From Candidatus Amarolinea dominans (GTDB lineage Bacteria > Chloroflexota > Anaerolineae > SSC4 > Amarolineaceae): DNA of 64,000 nt. The notes beneath the pieces are model-generated. The model searched no databases. It had not been told where the DNA came from and saw nothing but the letters and a program-made list of their open reading frames with translations. Below are positions 36,706-45,601 of this stretch, piece after piece. The translations under genes and the position numbers were made by a program. Where the stretch lies: the NCBI GenBank assembly GCA_016719785.1, contig JADJYJ010000034.1, positions 62,001-126,000 of the forward strand, in the 5' to 3' direction. Within the stretch, counting starts at the first letter, position 1. Each line of letters opens with the position of its first letter.

Positions 36706-39700
36706 CTACTGCTGCTTCACCTCGAACACGCTCCCATCGCTGCGTCCCCACACATCTGGGAAGTACATTTCATAGCCGGTGGCCGGCAGCGTCAGGAAAC
36801 GACCCGGCAGGCTGGCTCGCATCTGGTAACGATAGGTGTAGGTGCCGCGCGGCAGATAGGTGGCAAAGAGCGCCACTTTCTCATCGCGCAGCTCACTGTG
36901 GCTGGGCAACCAGAAGTACCAGCCGTCGCTGCTTTCCTCTGGCTGCAACTCCGGCCCCTGCGCACTCGGCCGCGTCGTCTTCAGGCTGGTGTCAACCGCC
37001 TCCGCACCGGCCGGCAGCGGGTTCTCGATGACCACGTAGTGCAGATCGTTCGGCACCACCAGCGTCAGCTTGACGGCGATCACATCCCCGACGTTGGCGG
37101 CGGAGATGAGCGGGCAGGTTTCAGCGTCCTTCTGCCCGCAGTTTTCCAGGCGATACTCGCGATGGATGGAGATGCCACGGTCGCGCGCCTGAATCTGCTC
37201 CACCGGCAGGAAGTAGCGCAGATGCGCCGAGTAATACAAGCGCCCTTCGCCCGTCTGCTCCCCACTGGTGTAGCGCTCGAAGGTCAGCGCGTTGGCCCGG
37301 TCATTGAACATCTCAGTGACATCCCGGCGCAGTGTTACCGCTTGATCTACCGTTTGCGGGCTGACCGCGCCCTCGGCCAGCGACTCTCCGTTGAAGGCCA
37401 CCCGGTACGAGTAGTTACCCTTCAACTCACCGCTTGCCACCATCCAATCGGTCAGGGCCAGAATGGACCAGACGGTCTCCTGGGTCGTTTCCCAGGCGCC
37501 AGCCTTGCGCACCGTCATCAGCCAGCGCACCGCGTTGGGGCCAATGGCATCTTCGGGCCGCAGCCGGGCAAACGTTGACAGGATGATCGCCGTACTGCGG
37601 ATGTCGGTGTTCATCGTCCAGTAGTCCACGTTCGTTTCCTGCCAATGGGCGCCGGTGGCGCTCTCGATGGCGGCCCCGCGCAGATCGTCCAGCAGGGTGG
37701 CGGCCAGCGCACGCAGACTGCTGGTGACGGCAGCCGTCGGCTCCGGCAGCGCCGTGGGCGCGGGCGTATTCGCGGGCGCATCGGGATTTTGCCCAGCGGG
37801 GGTCGGCTGCACCGTCGGCACCGTCACAGTGACGGTGGTGGTGAAAAGCGGGGCCGGCGTGGGCGGCGTGCCCGCGCTTTGCGCCGTATCCAACGCACTC
37901 AAGGCCAGGGCCAGGTAGGCCTTGCCGTAGTTTGCCAGGCGCTCACGCGCCTCGAACAGCGCGACCGTGCGCCCCACCGAGCCGCGACCGCCCTCGGCCA
38001 AGACGTAGAGCAGGAAGGCCTGCTGATTGGTCTCATAGCCGGCCAGGTCCTTGGGCGCCTTGAGCTGACGCTCCACAAAGCGCAGGCCGCGCTCCAGCAC
38101 AGTGCTATCCACGGCGATGCCGGCCTGACGCGCCTGCACCAGGCCAAAGACCACATAACCGCTCACAAACGGGTTGCTCTCCTCGGCCGTCCACCAGCCC
38201 CAGCCGCCATCCACGTTCTGACGGTTGTAGAGGCGTTGCAGGCCAACCGCCACCTGCGATGGCAGCGCCTTAGCCAGTTCGGGCCGGTCAATACCCAACT
38301 GCTTGAGCGCGCGGTAGGTCATGACATTCGGCAGGAAGCGGCTCAGGGTCTGCTCGGTACACTCATACTGATAGTGCTCCAGGAAGTTCAGGCCGCTCTG
38401 CATGCCAGCCGCCAGCGATGGCTCCAGCTTGAGCAACAGCTCGCCCTGGTCCTTGATCGCGTTGGGCGGCAGCATGATGGATTCCAGGCGGCCGACGCCC
38501 TGGTCAACTTGACCCGAGGTCCCGACCACCTCCGACGTGGTGTAGCGGTAGACCGGCAGCTTGATCTGCACTGCGTCGTTCAGCGTGGCGGCCAGGGCCG
38601 TGAATTTGATCGTAACCTCATCGCCCGGCTGCACGGTCACAGGCCAGCGCAACTTGATCACGCCCTGTGCGGGTACGTCCACCGTTTGCTGCGGCGCGGC
38701 GCCCAGTTCCAGCCCCTGCGCCGACAGGCTGACATCGGTCTTCTGTGCTTCATCGGTGTTGTTGGTGACAATCACCGCAATCTCGGCCTGGTCGCCGGCC
38801 ACGAAGAAGCGCGGCAGCACCGGCCGCACCAGCAGCGGCCGCGAAACCCGCACATCGGCCAGGCCCTCGCCCACGGCCGTGTCAGCCGAAACCGCCTTAG
38901 CCACCATGCGCCAGGTCGTCAGATTATCTGGCAGGCGCACACTGACGGTGGCCGTGCCATCCGCGCCGGTCATCACATCCGCGCGCCAGAGCGCGATATC
39001 CGGGAATTCCGAGCGCACAAGCATCAATCCACCATCGCCGCCGCCGCCACCGCCGCCCTTGGTGCCGCGGGCTTGCTGTTGGTTGATGCGATCAATGTTC
39101 AGCACCAGGGTGGCCGCGGTCAGCACACCCAGCCCGCGCTGGCGATAGAAGGCTTCGAGCAGGGGCGGCGCCATCGGATCGGCCAGAGCCAGCACCGCCT
39201 TGTCCACCAGGGCCAGGGACACCTCGGCCTGCACCGGCTTGCTCAGGTAGTCGAGCGCCTGCACGGTGAAACTGACCGTGTCGCGCGGACCGAGGTTGGT
39301 CGCGCTGGGGATGATGCTCAGTTTGATCTGCTGCTGGCCCGTGGAGACCGGCACGAGCGGGGAATAGCCCAGGCGGAACTGCGCCAGTTCATTGGACGCG
39401 TCGGACGCGTCCTGCCCCTTGACCAGCATCACCGAGATGAACACGTTGGGCGCGAAGATCGGTTCAATCGGCACTTCGACCGTTGTGCTGTTGGAGGTGA
39501 GCGTGAGCAGTTGATGGGTGTAGGTGCGGCCGCGCTCCACCGTGAGCAGCGCCAGGGCTTCACCCTCGAACGGCGACGGCACAAGCACGCGTGCGACATC
39601 GCCCGGCTGATAGCTCTGCTTGTCCAGGATCAACTCCAGGCGGTCGTTATTCTCACGCCGCCAGCTCACATACTCGTTGGGACTGCCGCTGACCCACAGG

Positions 39701-42700
39701 AACGCCGCGCTGCGCACCGGCCGGCCACGGGCATCCACAGCCGCCGCGCGCACCAGGTACTGCCCGCCTTGGGCCGGCTTCCACGAGGCTATCGCCTTGC
39801 CGTCGGGGCCGGTCGTGACCGTCGCCGTGAAGGCCGGTGTCTCTTTGACCTTGCTGGTCCAGAAGAAGCGTCCGCTGTCATCGCGCTCCTGTACGCTGAA
39901 CCACTCCGCCTTGGCCACGGTGACCGTCAATGGCACGCTGGGCACCGGCTGACTGTCGGGGTCAACCGTGATCAGATTGACATCCATCGCCTTGCCGGCC
40001 AGGCCTACATAGTCCGCAGGCATCACACCGATATAGAAGTCGGCCAGATGCACGACCACGCTGGTGGAACCGGAGACCTCCTGGTTATTCAAATCCATCA
40101 GGGCGATCTCGAAGGTGAAGCGTTGACTCTGTTTCGCCTTGGGGTTTTGCGCCGGCACGCTGATCACGAAGCGCCCCTGCGCGTCTGTCTTGCCGGTCCC
40201 CTCCGCGATGCGCTCACCGTAAGGCCCGCTGGTTTGCAATCGCTCCCACGTGGTGATGTCGCTGAAACTGTAGTTGCCTTCGCCCTTGTAATCAAAGTAG
40301 GCATCGGTGCTGAAGAGCGTCCAGCGCACGCTGGCATCCTTGACCGTGCCGCCAAAGAAGTAGTTGGCCTGGGCTGTCACGGTGATGGTGTCGCCCTGGC
40401 GATACTCCGGCTGGCCGGCGCTGACGCTCATCTCGTACTCTGGCTTGCGATACTCCGCCACCTGGAACGCCGTGCTGCTGCCAAAATCAGGGCTGAGCTG
40501 GGCATTCACGCTGTAATAGCCCAGGCCAGCCTCATCGGCCAGCTTCAGTTCGCCATCGAAGGTGCCCAGTGGATTCAGCGCCAGGGTGCGGCGAAAGACC
40601 TCGTTGCCATTCTGATCGGTGATGACGATCGGAACCTGCTTGAGGTCCGGCAGACGATAGCGGGCGTCGTTGTCCAGGCGAATGATGCCCTTGAAGTAAA
40701 CCGTCTGCCCCGGACGATAGATGGGGCGGTCGGTGTAGAGATAGGCGGTGTACGGCGCGACGTAGGTTTCGCCATAGAGGCCATTCAGGCCAAAGTTCCA
40801 CAGATCAATGCCGTCGGTCCAGCGCGTATTGGCTACGCCGAAGTTGTCCTGACCCGGTTGGCCCACAAGCGCCAGCAGCGGGCGGTAAACATCGCGTGTC
40901 TCCAGGGTAGCCGTATAGACACCATCGGCATTAGTGACCCCGGATTTGCTCAAACCCTTCTCATCAAGCAGACGCACCGGCGCCTCGCCCACGGGTTGTC
41001 CCGTCTTCAGATCAGTGACCCAGACCAGGCTGTCACGCGGCGATGACTTGATGAAAACGTTGTAGCGCGAAACCGCGATGATCTGGCCGGGCGCTTCCGG
41101 GCTTTGCCCGTCTGCCGGTGGCTTGACCGGCGCCTCCGGCGAGGTCACGACCAGGTAGTAGAGGCCTGGCGCCAGGGGCTGGTTGCCGTCCAACACCAGC
41201 GGCTCGAACCACACCTGCGAACGATTGCGCTCGGATGGTGGCTGCACGCGCCACTGGCGCAGCAGATCCTTTTTGTCCTGGCGCGCCGTGCGTTGCGTCT
41301 CCCAACTGTTTTCACCGGTCAGGCGCAGGAATTGGGTCTCGCTCAGCTTGTACAAGGCGAAGTCAACGTTGCTAATGTTGCGGTGCAGGATGCTGGCGAC
41401 GGTGCGGGTGTAGGCGTTGTAGGTGCCGACCGGCCCGGCCACGTTTAACTGCACAAACGGGTTGAAATCGCCGGTCGTGAAGGTCAACACCAGGTTACTG
41501 CCGAGCGTGTGGCCGTAGTTGTCGCCCACGGTGCCCTTGAGGGTCACGGTGTAGGCGGTTCGAGCTTCCCAGGGCCAGGTGACAAACAGACGATTCTCAT
41601 AGGAATTGAAGTAGGTGACGACCTGCGTGGTGGTGAGAATGGGCGTAATCGTCACCGCGTTGGCAACCGTTGCCTCGCTGATGGCGCCGGTGAAGTAAAT
41701 TTGCACCGCGCCCACCGGGTTCAGGTTGGTCTCGCCATTCTGCGGTTCGGTCTTCAGGATCGCAGGCAAGGCGATGACCCGGTACGACGCGATGACCGGC
41801 GACCGCAGAGCGCCAATGCCGCCAAAGGCCTGCGCATCGGTCGTGACCGTCAGGGTGTAGACAGCGCCAAAGGTCAACGCGGAGTCTGGCTTGAAGTTCA
41901 ACTCGCGGCTGTTTTCGGTCCAGGTGAACTTGCCGGTCGCCGCGCCCTGCTTGCTCACCAGGCTGAAGGCCGTCTGCGTGCTGGCCTGATCCATCGGCTG
42001 GCTGAAGGTGATGGAGAAGGTCTGCGACGGTAGAATGGCGCTGGCGTTTGCCTCCGGCGTCACCTGCTGCACCATCGGGTTGGTCGTGGTGAAGCTCCAG
42101 GCAAATGGCTCGGCCAGGACGCCGCCCGTGGTGTCGGTCAACGCGCTGGTCACGCTGACCGAGTAGGTCGTAGCCGCCAGCAGAGGCAGGTCTGACTTGA
42201 AGCTGTAGACGCTGGTGTTGATCCAGCGTCCGCTGCCCTTGATCGCCGGTGTAAACGTCAACGGCTGCGGCAGGTCCTTCTGCTGATCCACGCTGGTCAG
42301 CGACACAACGGGCCGGTTGAAGACCAGCGTGATGCCGGTGTCGGTGGCAATGTCCTGCGCACCGTTGGCCGGATTGGTACTCGTCACTTCCAGGTAGCCC
42401 ACGGTGACAAAGCGAAACTGCACCGGCTGATTCATGGCCAGGCCGGCGCTGCTCTTGGCGCCCGCCACGGTGATGTCGTAGCGCGTGGCACGCGCCAACG
42501 ATTTGCCCGGCGTCCAGACCAGGGTGTTACCCATCACCTCGGTGGAACCAGGCGCTTCCGGCATGATTTGGAAGGAGGTCTGCGTGGCCGTCGGATCCAT
42601 AGCCTGGTCGAATGTGATGCGCACCGAGGCATCGAGTGGCTGTTCTTCGCCGCGTTCCGGCTGCACCGCCACCACAGTGGGCGGCAGGGGCACAGCCGTT

Positions 42701-42891
42701 GCTTCCGGTGTGACGACCGGCGGCGTGAGCTTCAATGGAATGGGGCTGCTGATCGGTTGCGGCGTCGCGTCGCGCGGCGCCGGTAGGGTCGCCGTCGGCT
42801 GCGCACAGGCGCTGAGCAGCGGCCCCACGACCAATAAGACCAGAAAAACAAGATTGACGAGTTGCGATTTTGGCGTTTGCTTGAATCTCAT
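36706..42891 (-). CDS. Bacterial alpha-2-macroglobulin-like lipoprotein with thioester
   Basis: 2061 residues from ATG 42891 (GGAGAAGG upstream). Lipoprotein signal peptide VNLVFLVLLVVGPLLSAC (lipobox Cys29). Then several N-terminal Ig-like/SbsA-like domains (to about 480), the MG1-MG2 region (TAYLYTDRPIYRPGQTVYFK near 720), further MG domains, a Gly-rich bait-like loop (about 1278-1286, GGGGGGGDGG), the A2M domain (FPDIALWRADVMTGADGTAT), and the thioester motif YECTEQTLSRFLPN (Cys1511-Gln1514). The alpha-alpha toroid and a receptor-like end follow. Such proteins trap proteases that cleave the bait; the reactive thioester then couples to the attacker. The gene follows pbpC, as yfhM does in E. 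coli, where it is thought to defend the cell wall with PBP1C. Membrane-anchored, extracytoplasmic. Confidence 0.92.
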   Translation of the reverse strand: MRFKQTPKSQLVNLVFLVLLVVGPLLSACAQPTATLPAPRDATPQPISSPIPLKLTPPVVTPEATAVPLPPTVVAVQPERGEEQPLDASVRITFDQAMDPTATQTSFQIMPEAPGSTEVMGNTLVWTPGKSLARATRYDITVAGAKSSAGLAMNQPVQFRFVTVGYLEVTSTNPANGAQDIATDTGITLVFNRPVVSLTSVDQQKDLPQPLTFTPAIKGSGRWINTSVYSFKSDLPLLAATTYSVSVTSALTDTTGGVLAEPFAWSFTTTNPMVQQVTPEANASAILPSQTFSITFSQPMDQASTQTAFSLVSKQGAATGKFTWTENSRELNFKPDSALTFGAVYTLTVTTDAQAFGGIGALRSPVIASYRVIALPAILKTEPQNGETNLNPVGAVQIYFTGAISEATVANAVTITPILTTTQVVTYFNSYENRLFVTWPWEARTAYTVTLKGTVGDNYGHTLGSNLVLTFTTGDFNPFVQLNVAGPVGTYNAYTRTVASILHRNISNVDFALYKLSETQFLRLTGENSWETQRTARQDKKDLLRQWRVQPPSERNRSQVWFEPLVLDGNQPLAPGLYYLVVTSPEAPVKPPADGQSPEAPGQIIAVSRYNVFIKSSPRDSLVWVTDLKTGQPVGEAPVRLLDEKGLSKSGVTNADGVYTATLETRDVYRPLLALVGQPGQDNFGVANTRWTDGIDLWNFGLNGLYGETYVAPYTAYLYTDRPIYRPGQTVYFKGIIRLDNDARYRLPDLKQVPIVITDQNGNEVFRRTLALNPLGTFDGELKLADEAGLGYYSVNAQLSPDFGSSTAFQVAEYRKPEYEMSVSAGQPEYRQGDTITVTAQANYFFGGTVKDASVRWTLFSTDAYFDYKGEGNYSFSDITTWERLQTSGPYGERIAEGTGKTDAQGRFVISVPAQNPKAKQSQRFTFEIALMDLNNQEVSGSTSVVVHLADFYIGVMPADYVGLAGKAMDVNLITVDPDSQPVPSVPLTVTVAKAEWFSVQERDDSGRFFWTSKVKETPAFTATVTTGPDGKAIASWKPAQGGQYLVRAAAVDARGRPVRSAAFLWVSGSPNEYVSWRRENNDRLELILDKQSYQPGDVARVLVPSPFEGEALALLTVERGRTYTHQLLTLTSNSTTVEVPIEPIFAPNVFISVMLVKGQDASDASNELAQFRLGYSPLVPVSTGQQQIKLSIIPSATNLGPRDTVSFTVQALDYLSKPVQAEVSLALVDKAVLALADPMAPPLLEAFYRQRGLGVLTAATLVLNIDRINQQQARGTKGGGGGGGDGGLMLVRSEFPDIALWRADVMTGADGTATVSVRLPDNLTTWRMVAKAVSADTAVGEGLADVRVSRPLLVRPVLPRFFVAGDQAEIAVIVTNNTDEAQKTDVSLSAQGLELGAAPQQTVDVPAQGVIKLRWPVTVQPGDEVTIKFTALAATLNDAVQIKLPVYRYTTSEVVGTSGQVDQGVGRLESIMLPPNAIKDQGELLLKLEPSLAAGMQSGLNFLEHYQYECTEQTLSRFLPNVMTYRALKQLGIDRPELAKALPSQVAVGLQRLYNRQNVDGGWGWWTAEESNPFVSGYVVFGLVQARQAGIAVDSTVLERGLRFVERQLKAPKDLAGYETNQQAFLLYVLAEGGRGSVGRTVALFEARERLANYGKAYLALALSALDTAQSAGTPPTPAPLFTTTVTVTVPTVQPTPAGQNPDAPANTPAPTALPEPTAAVTSSLRALAATLLDDLRGAAIESATGAHWQETNVDYWTMNTDIRSTAIILSTFARLRPEDAIGPNAVRWLMTVRKAGAWETTQETVWSILALTDWMVASGELKGNYSYRVAFNGESLAEGAVSPQTVDQAVTLRRDVTEMFNDRANALTFERYTSGEQTGEGRLYYSAHLRYFLPVEQIQARDRGISIHREYRLENCGQKDAETCPLISAANVGDVIAVKLTLVVPNDLHYVVIENPLPAGAEAVDTSLKTTRPSAQGPELQPEESSDGWYFWLPSHSELRDEKVALFATYLPRGTYTYRYQMRASLPGRFLTLPATGYEMYFPDVWGRSDGSVFEVKQQ

Positions 42892-42912
42892 GACTTCCTT
42901 CTCCTCGGCTCA

Positions 42913-42936
42913 GAACCCGTTCAGAAACCGGGTTTC
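42913..42936. repeat. Palindromic repeat between pbpC and macroglobulin genes
   Basis: GAAACC-C-GGGTTTC-like palindrome (42924-42936) with the related arm AACCCG at 42914-42919; alternative hairpins AACCCG/CGGGTT are possible. Gap of 53 nt, no U tract. Possibly an mRNA-processing element or dispersed REP. Confidence 0.4.
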
Positions 42937-42944
42937 TCGATAGA

Positions 42945-45509
42945 TCAGCCAATCACCGTGATCGTGATCGGCGCACTCTGAATCGTTTCGCCAGCGGTTG
43001 TGATCCCAATGGCTTGGAACGTGTACTCGCCCGCCTGCAATTGCCACCAGGCGCTGGCGTAGGTGGCTTGCTGCTGCCACAGGGGGCGACCGTTCACGGT
43101 CAAGGTCAGCTCACGCAGCGGCAGGGCGCTCTGCGCGGCAATCTCGATCTGCTGTGTGTCCGCGGGCGCGGCGCGGCTCAGGCGATAGACGCGTGCGGGG
43201 TCCGGGCTGGTCAGGGTCAAGCTCACGCCGCTTGCCAGGGTGGCGTCGCGACCAGGGGCCATGCGACCTCCCGCAGGTAAGGCCGCAGTCTGCGCTGGTA
43301 GGACGATCTCTGCCAGCGGCGGCGGCTGGGCGATGTCGTGCGCTCGCGCCCATTCCTGCAACTCCGGTGGCAACGCCCAGAAGACCTTGTCCAGGCGATA
43401 CGCGGGAGGTGTCTCGGGCGTGGCCCGCTGCATAGTGCGGCCGTCCAGGCTGATGCGTTGGTGCATGGTGTCGGCCTGCGTGGGCGCGCACGCCTGGCCG
43501 GGACAGGCGATGAAAATCTCCTGGCGCCGATAGGGGCACAGGTCGGTGGGCAGCAGGCCCGAATCGCTGCAAATCTCCATCTCCACCAGGCCTGGGGGGC
43601 GCTCGAAATCTTGAGCCGGGGTGTTGTGCAGCACCGTCTCCATAAAATCGTGCCAGATGGGCGCCGCGCCGGTGACCCCGCTGACGCCGATCATCGAGGC
43701 GTTGTCCGCGTTGCCCACCCACACACCAACCACCAAATCTGGAGTATATCCCACCGTCCAGTTATCCTTCCAATCAGTGGTGGTCCCCGTTTTGACTGCG
43801 GCCGGCCGGTTGCCCGAAAGGCGCAGCAGGCTGTTGCGGCCAAAGGTGCGTACGCGCGCCTCGTTATCGCTCAGAATGTCGGTGATCAGGTAGGCCACCT
43901 GTGGACTGAGCACTTGCGCGCCTGGCCCGGTTGGCCCCATGCCCGGCAGGGCCTGACCGTCGCGGTTCTCGATCTTCAGAATGGCAACCGGCGACACCCG
44001 GCGGCCGCCGCTGGCAAAAGCGCCGTACGCGGCGGTCAACTCGAGCAGGCGCACTTCGCCTCCGCCCAGGGTCAGGGCCAGGCCCAGGGCATCCGTCTGC
44101 ACGAACGAGGAGATGCCCAGGCGCTGCGCCTGATCCACCAACGCCGGCACGCCGATGAATTGCAGAACCTTGACCGCGGGGATGTTGAACGAATTGCCGA
44201 GGGCATCGCGCAGCAGCACCGGGCCGTGGAAATCGAGATCGTAGTTCAATGGAACATACGGCTCGCCCTCACGCGTGGGAAAAACGGTGCGCACGTCAGC
44301 CACCAGCGTGGCTGGATTGAGCGGCGCGCGGCCGGCCGCCTGCGCACGAGCCGGGTCGAACGCGGCCGCGTAAGTCAACGGCTTGATCGCGGAACCGGGC
44401 TGGCGCAGGCTCAAGGCCGCGTTGACATTGCCCTGGATACGATCATCGAAGTAGTCGGGGCTGCCGACCAGGGCCAAAATCTCGCCAGTCTGCGGATCGA
44501 GCGCCACCAATGCGGCGTTGTCCACGCGGCGGCTGAGCGGCGCCCGGCGATCCTCCTTGAGTTGGCGCAGGCGGCGCTGCACGATGGCCTGCCCCTCCTG
44601 CTGCCAGTCAAGATCGAGAGTGGTGGTGACGCGCAGGCCGCCCTGGCGCAGCGCGTCCACGCCGAGTTGCTGTTCGAGCAGGCTGCTGACGTACATCACA
44701 AAATGGGGTGCGCGGATGGGAAACGTGTTGGTGTTGAATTGCAGCGGCTCTTGCCGGACTAAGTCAGCCTGTGCGGCTGACAGATAGCCCTGTTCCACCA
44801 TCAGGCTGAGCACCGTGGCCTGGCGCTTGCGCGCGGCGCCAGCATCCAGCAACGGATTGTAGCGCGCGGGTGACTGCAGCAGGCCGATGAGCAGGGCGCA
44901 CTGGGCAGTGTCCAACTCACGGGCCGACGCGCCCAAGTAGGCCTGACTGGCCGCCTCCAATCCGACGGCAAAGTTGCCAAAGTAAACTTGATTGAGGTAG
45001 AGCGCCAACAGTTGATCCTTGCTGTAGGCTTGCTCCAGACGCCAGGCCAGCCAGGCTTCACGCAGCTTGCGACGCAGGGAAAGCTCGTAGCGCTCCTCTG
45101 CGCTCATCAGCAAATTGCGGGCCACCTGCTGCGTGATGGTCGAGGCGCCGCTGACCGTTTCACCGGCCTGGGTATTTTGCCACAGCGCACGGGCGATGGC
45201 GCTGAGATCAACGCCTGGATGCTGGTAGAAGTGCTTGTCCTCAGTGGCCACGGCGGCCTGGCGACAGGCCAGCGGCATGTCAGCCAGGGGCACCGACGCC
45301 TGCTTGCTGCCGTTGGGGTCAATCACCTCGTACAGCAGGCGGCCGTGGCGGTCCAGGATCAGCGTGGATGGCCGCTGCACGCGCTGCGCCACCGCTCCTG
45401 GCCCAGGTAGATCGGCCAGAAAGATGGCGTAGATCACCCCGGCCGTCAGCAGCGCCGTGAGCAAAAAGAAGATCATCAATTTGAAGGCAAGTCGCAAACG
45501 TTGTGTCAT
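42945..45509 (-). CDS. pbpC: Penicillin-binding protein 1C (glycosyltransferase/transpeptidase)
   Basis: 854 residues from ATG 45509 (GGGA upstream); TTG 45533 is an alternative. N-terminal membrane anchor LAFKLMIFFLLTALLTAGVI. Glycosyltransferase GT51 domain with catalytic ATEDKHFYQHPGVD (Glu near 90), GASTITQQVARNLLM and RKLREAWLAWRLEQAYSKDQ. Transpeptidase domain with PGSAIKPLTY (active Ser near 372), LGNSFN (SxN) and VKTGTTTDWKDNW (KTG near 573). The C-terminus has a CLPTDLCP-like extracytoplasmic region and a BiPBP_C-like beta domain from about 760. It polymerises and cross-links peptidoglycan on the outer face of the membrane. It is located directly upstream of the macroglobulin gene, the classical pbpC-yfhM partnership. 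Its presence implies a peptidoglycan wall in this organism. Confidence 0.94.
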   Translation of the reverse strand: MTQRLRLAFKLMIFFLLTALLTAGVIYAIFLADLPGPGAVAQRVQRPSTLILDRHGRLLYEVIDPNGSKQASVPLADMPLACRQAAVATEDKHFYQHPGVDLSAIARALWQNTQAGETVSGASTITQQVARNLLMSAEERYELSLRRKLREAWLAWRLEQAYSKDQLLALYLNQVYFGNFAVGLEAASQAYLGASARELDTAQCALLIGLLQSPARYNPLLDAGAARKRQATVLSLMVEQGYLSAAQADLVRQEPLQFNTNTFPIRAPHFVMYVSSLLEQQLGVDALRQGGLRVTTTLDLDWQQEGQAIVQRRLRQLKEDRRAPLSRRVDNAALVALDPQTGEILALVGSPDYFDDRIQGNVNAALSLRQPGSAIKPLTYAAAFDPARAQAAGRAPLNPATLVADVRTVFPTREGEPYVPLNYDLDFHGPVLLRDALGNSFNIPAVKVLQFIGVPALVDQAQRLGISSFVQTDALGLALTLGGGEVRLLELTAAYGAFASGGRRVSPVAILKIENRDGQALPGMGPTGPGAQVLSPQVAYLITDILSDNEARVRTFGRNSLLRLSGNRPAAVKTGTTTDWKDNWTVGYTPDLVVGVWVGNADNASMIGVSGVTGAAPIWHDFMETVLHNTPAQDFERPPGLVEMEICSDSGLLPTDLCPYRRQEIFIACPGQACAPTQADTMHQRISLDGRTMQRATPETPPAYRLDKVFWALPPELQEWARAHDIAQPPPLAEIVLPAQTAALPAGGRMAPGRDATLASGVSLTLTSPDPARVYRLSRAAPADTQQIEIAAQSALPLRELTLTVNGRPLWQQQATYASAWWQLQAGEYTFQAIGITTAGETIQSAPITITVIG

Positions 45510-45529
45510 CAGCAAAAAATCCCTGAATC

Positions 45530-45587
45530 CCAAACCAGACGTGGGGTGGTCTCATCGTCAAACAAAACGTGCCACGCTTGGGTTTGG
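45530..45587. other. Inverted repeat between acyl-ligase and pbpC genes
   Basis: CCAAACC (45530-45536) with GGTTTGG (45581-45587) and CGTGG (45540-45544) with CCACG (45572-45576) form a broken stem around a 27-nt loop. On the minus strand a T-rich stretch follows (TTTTTT near 45516-45521). It could be a weak terminator after the ligase gene. Confidence 0.35.
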
Positions 45588-45601
45588 TTCCTACGGCCAC
45601 C

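Noticed and set aside
37645..41046. 1133-residue open frame on the plus strand
   Set aside because: Antisense shadow of the macroglobulin gene; low-complexity Arg/Gly/His composition and no start signal.
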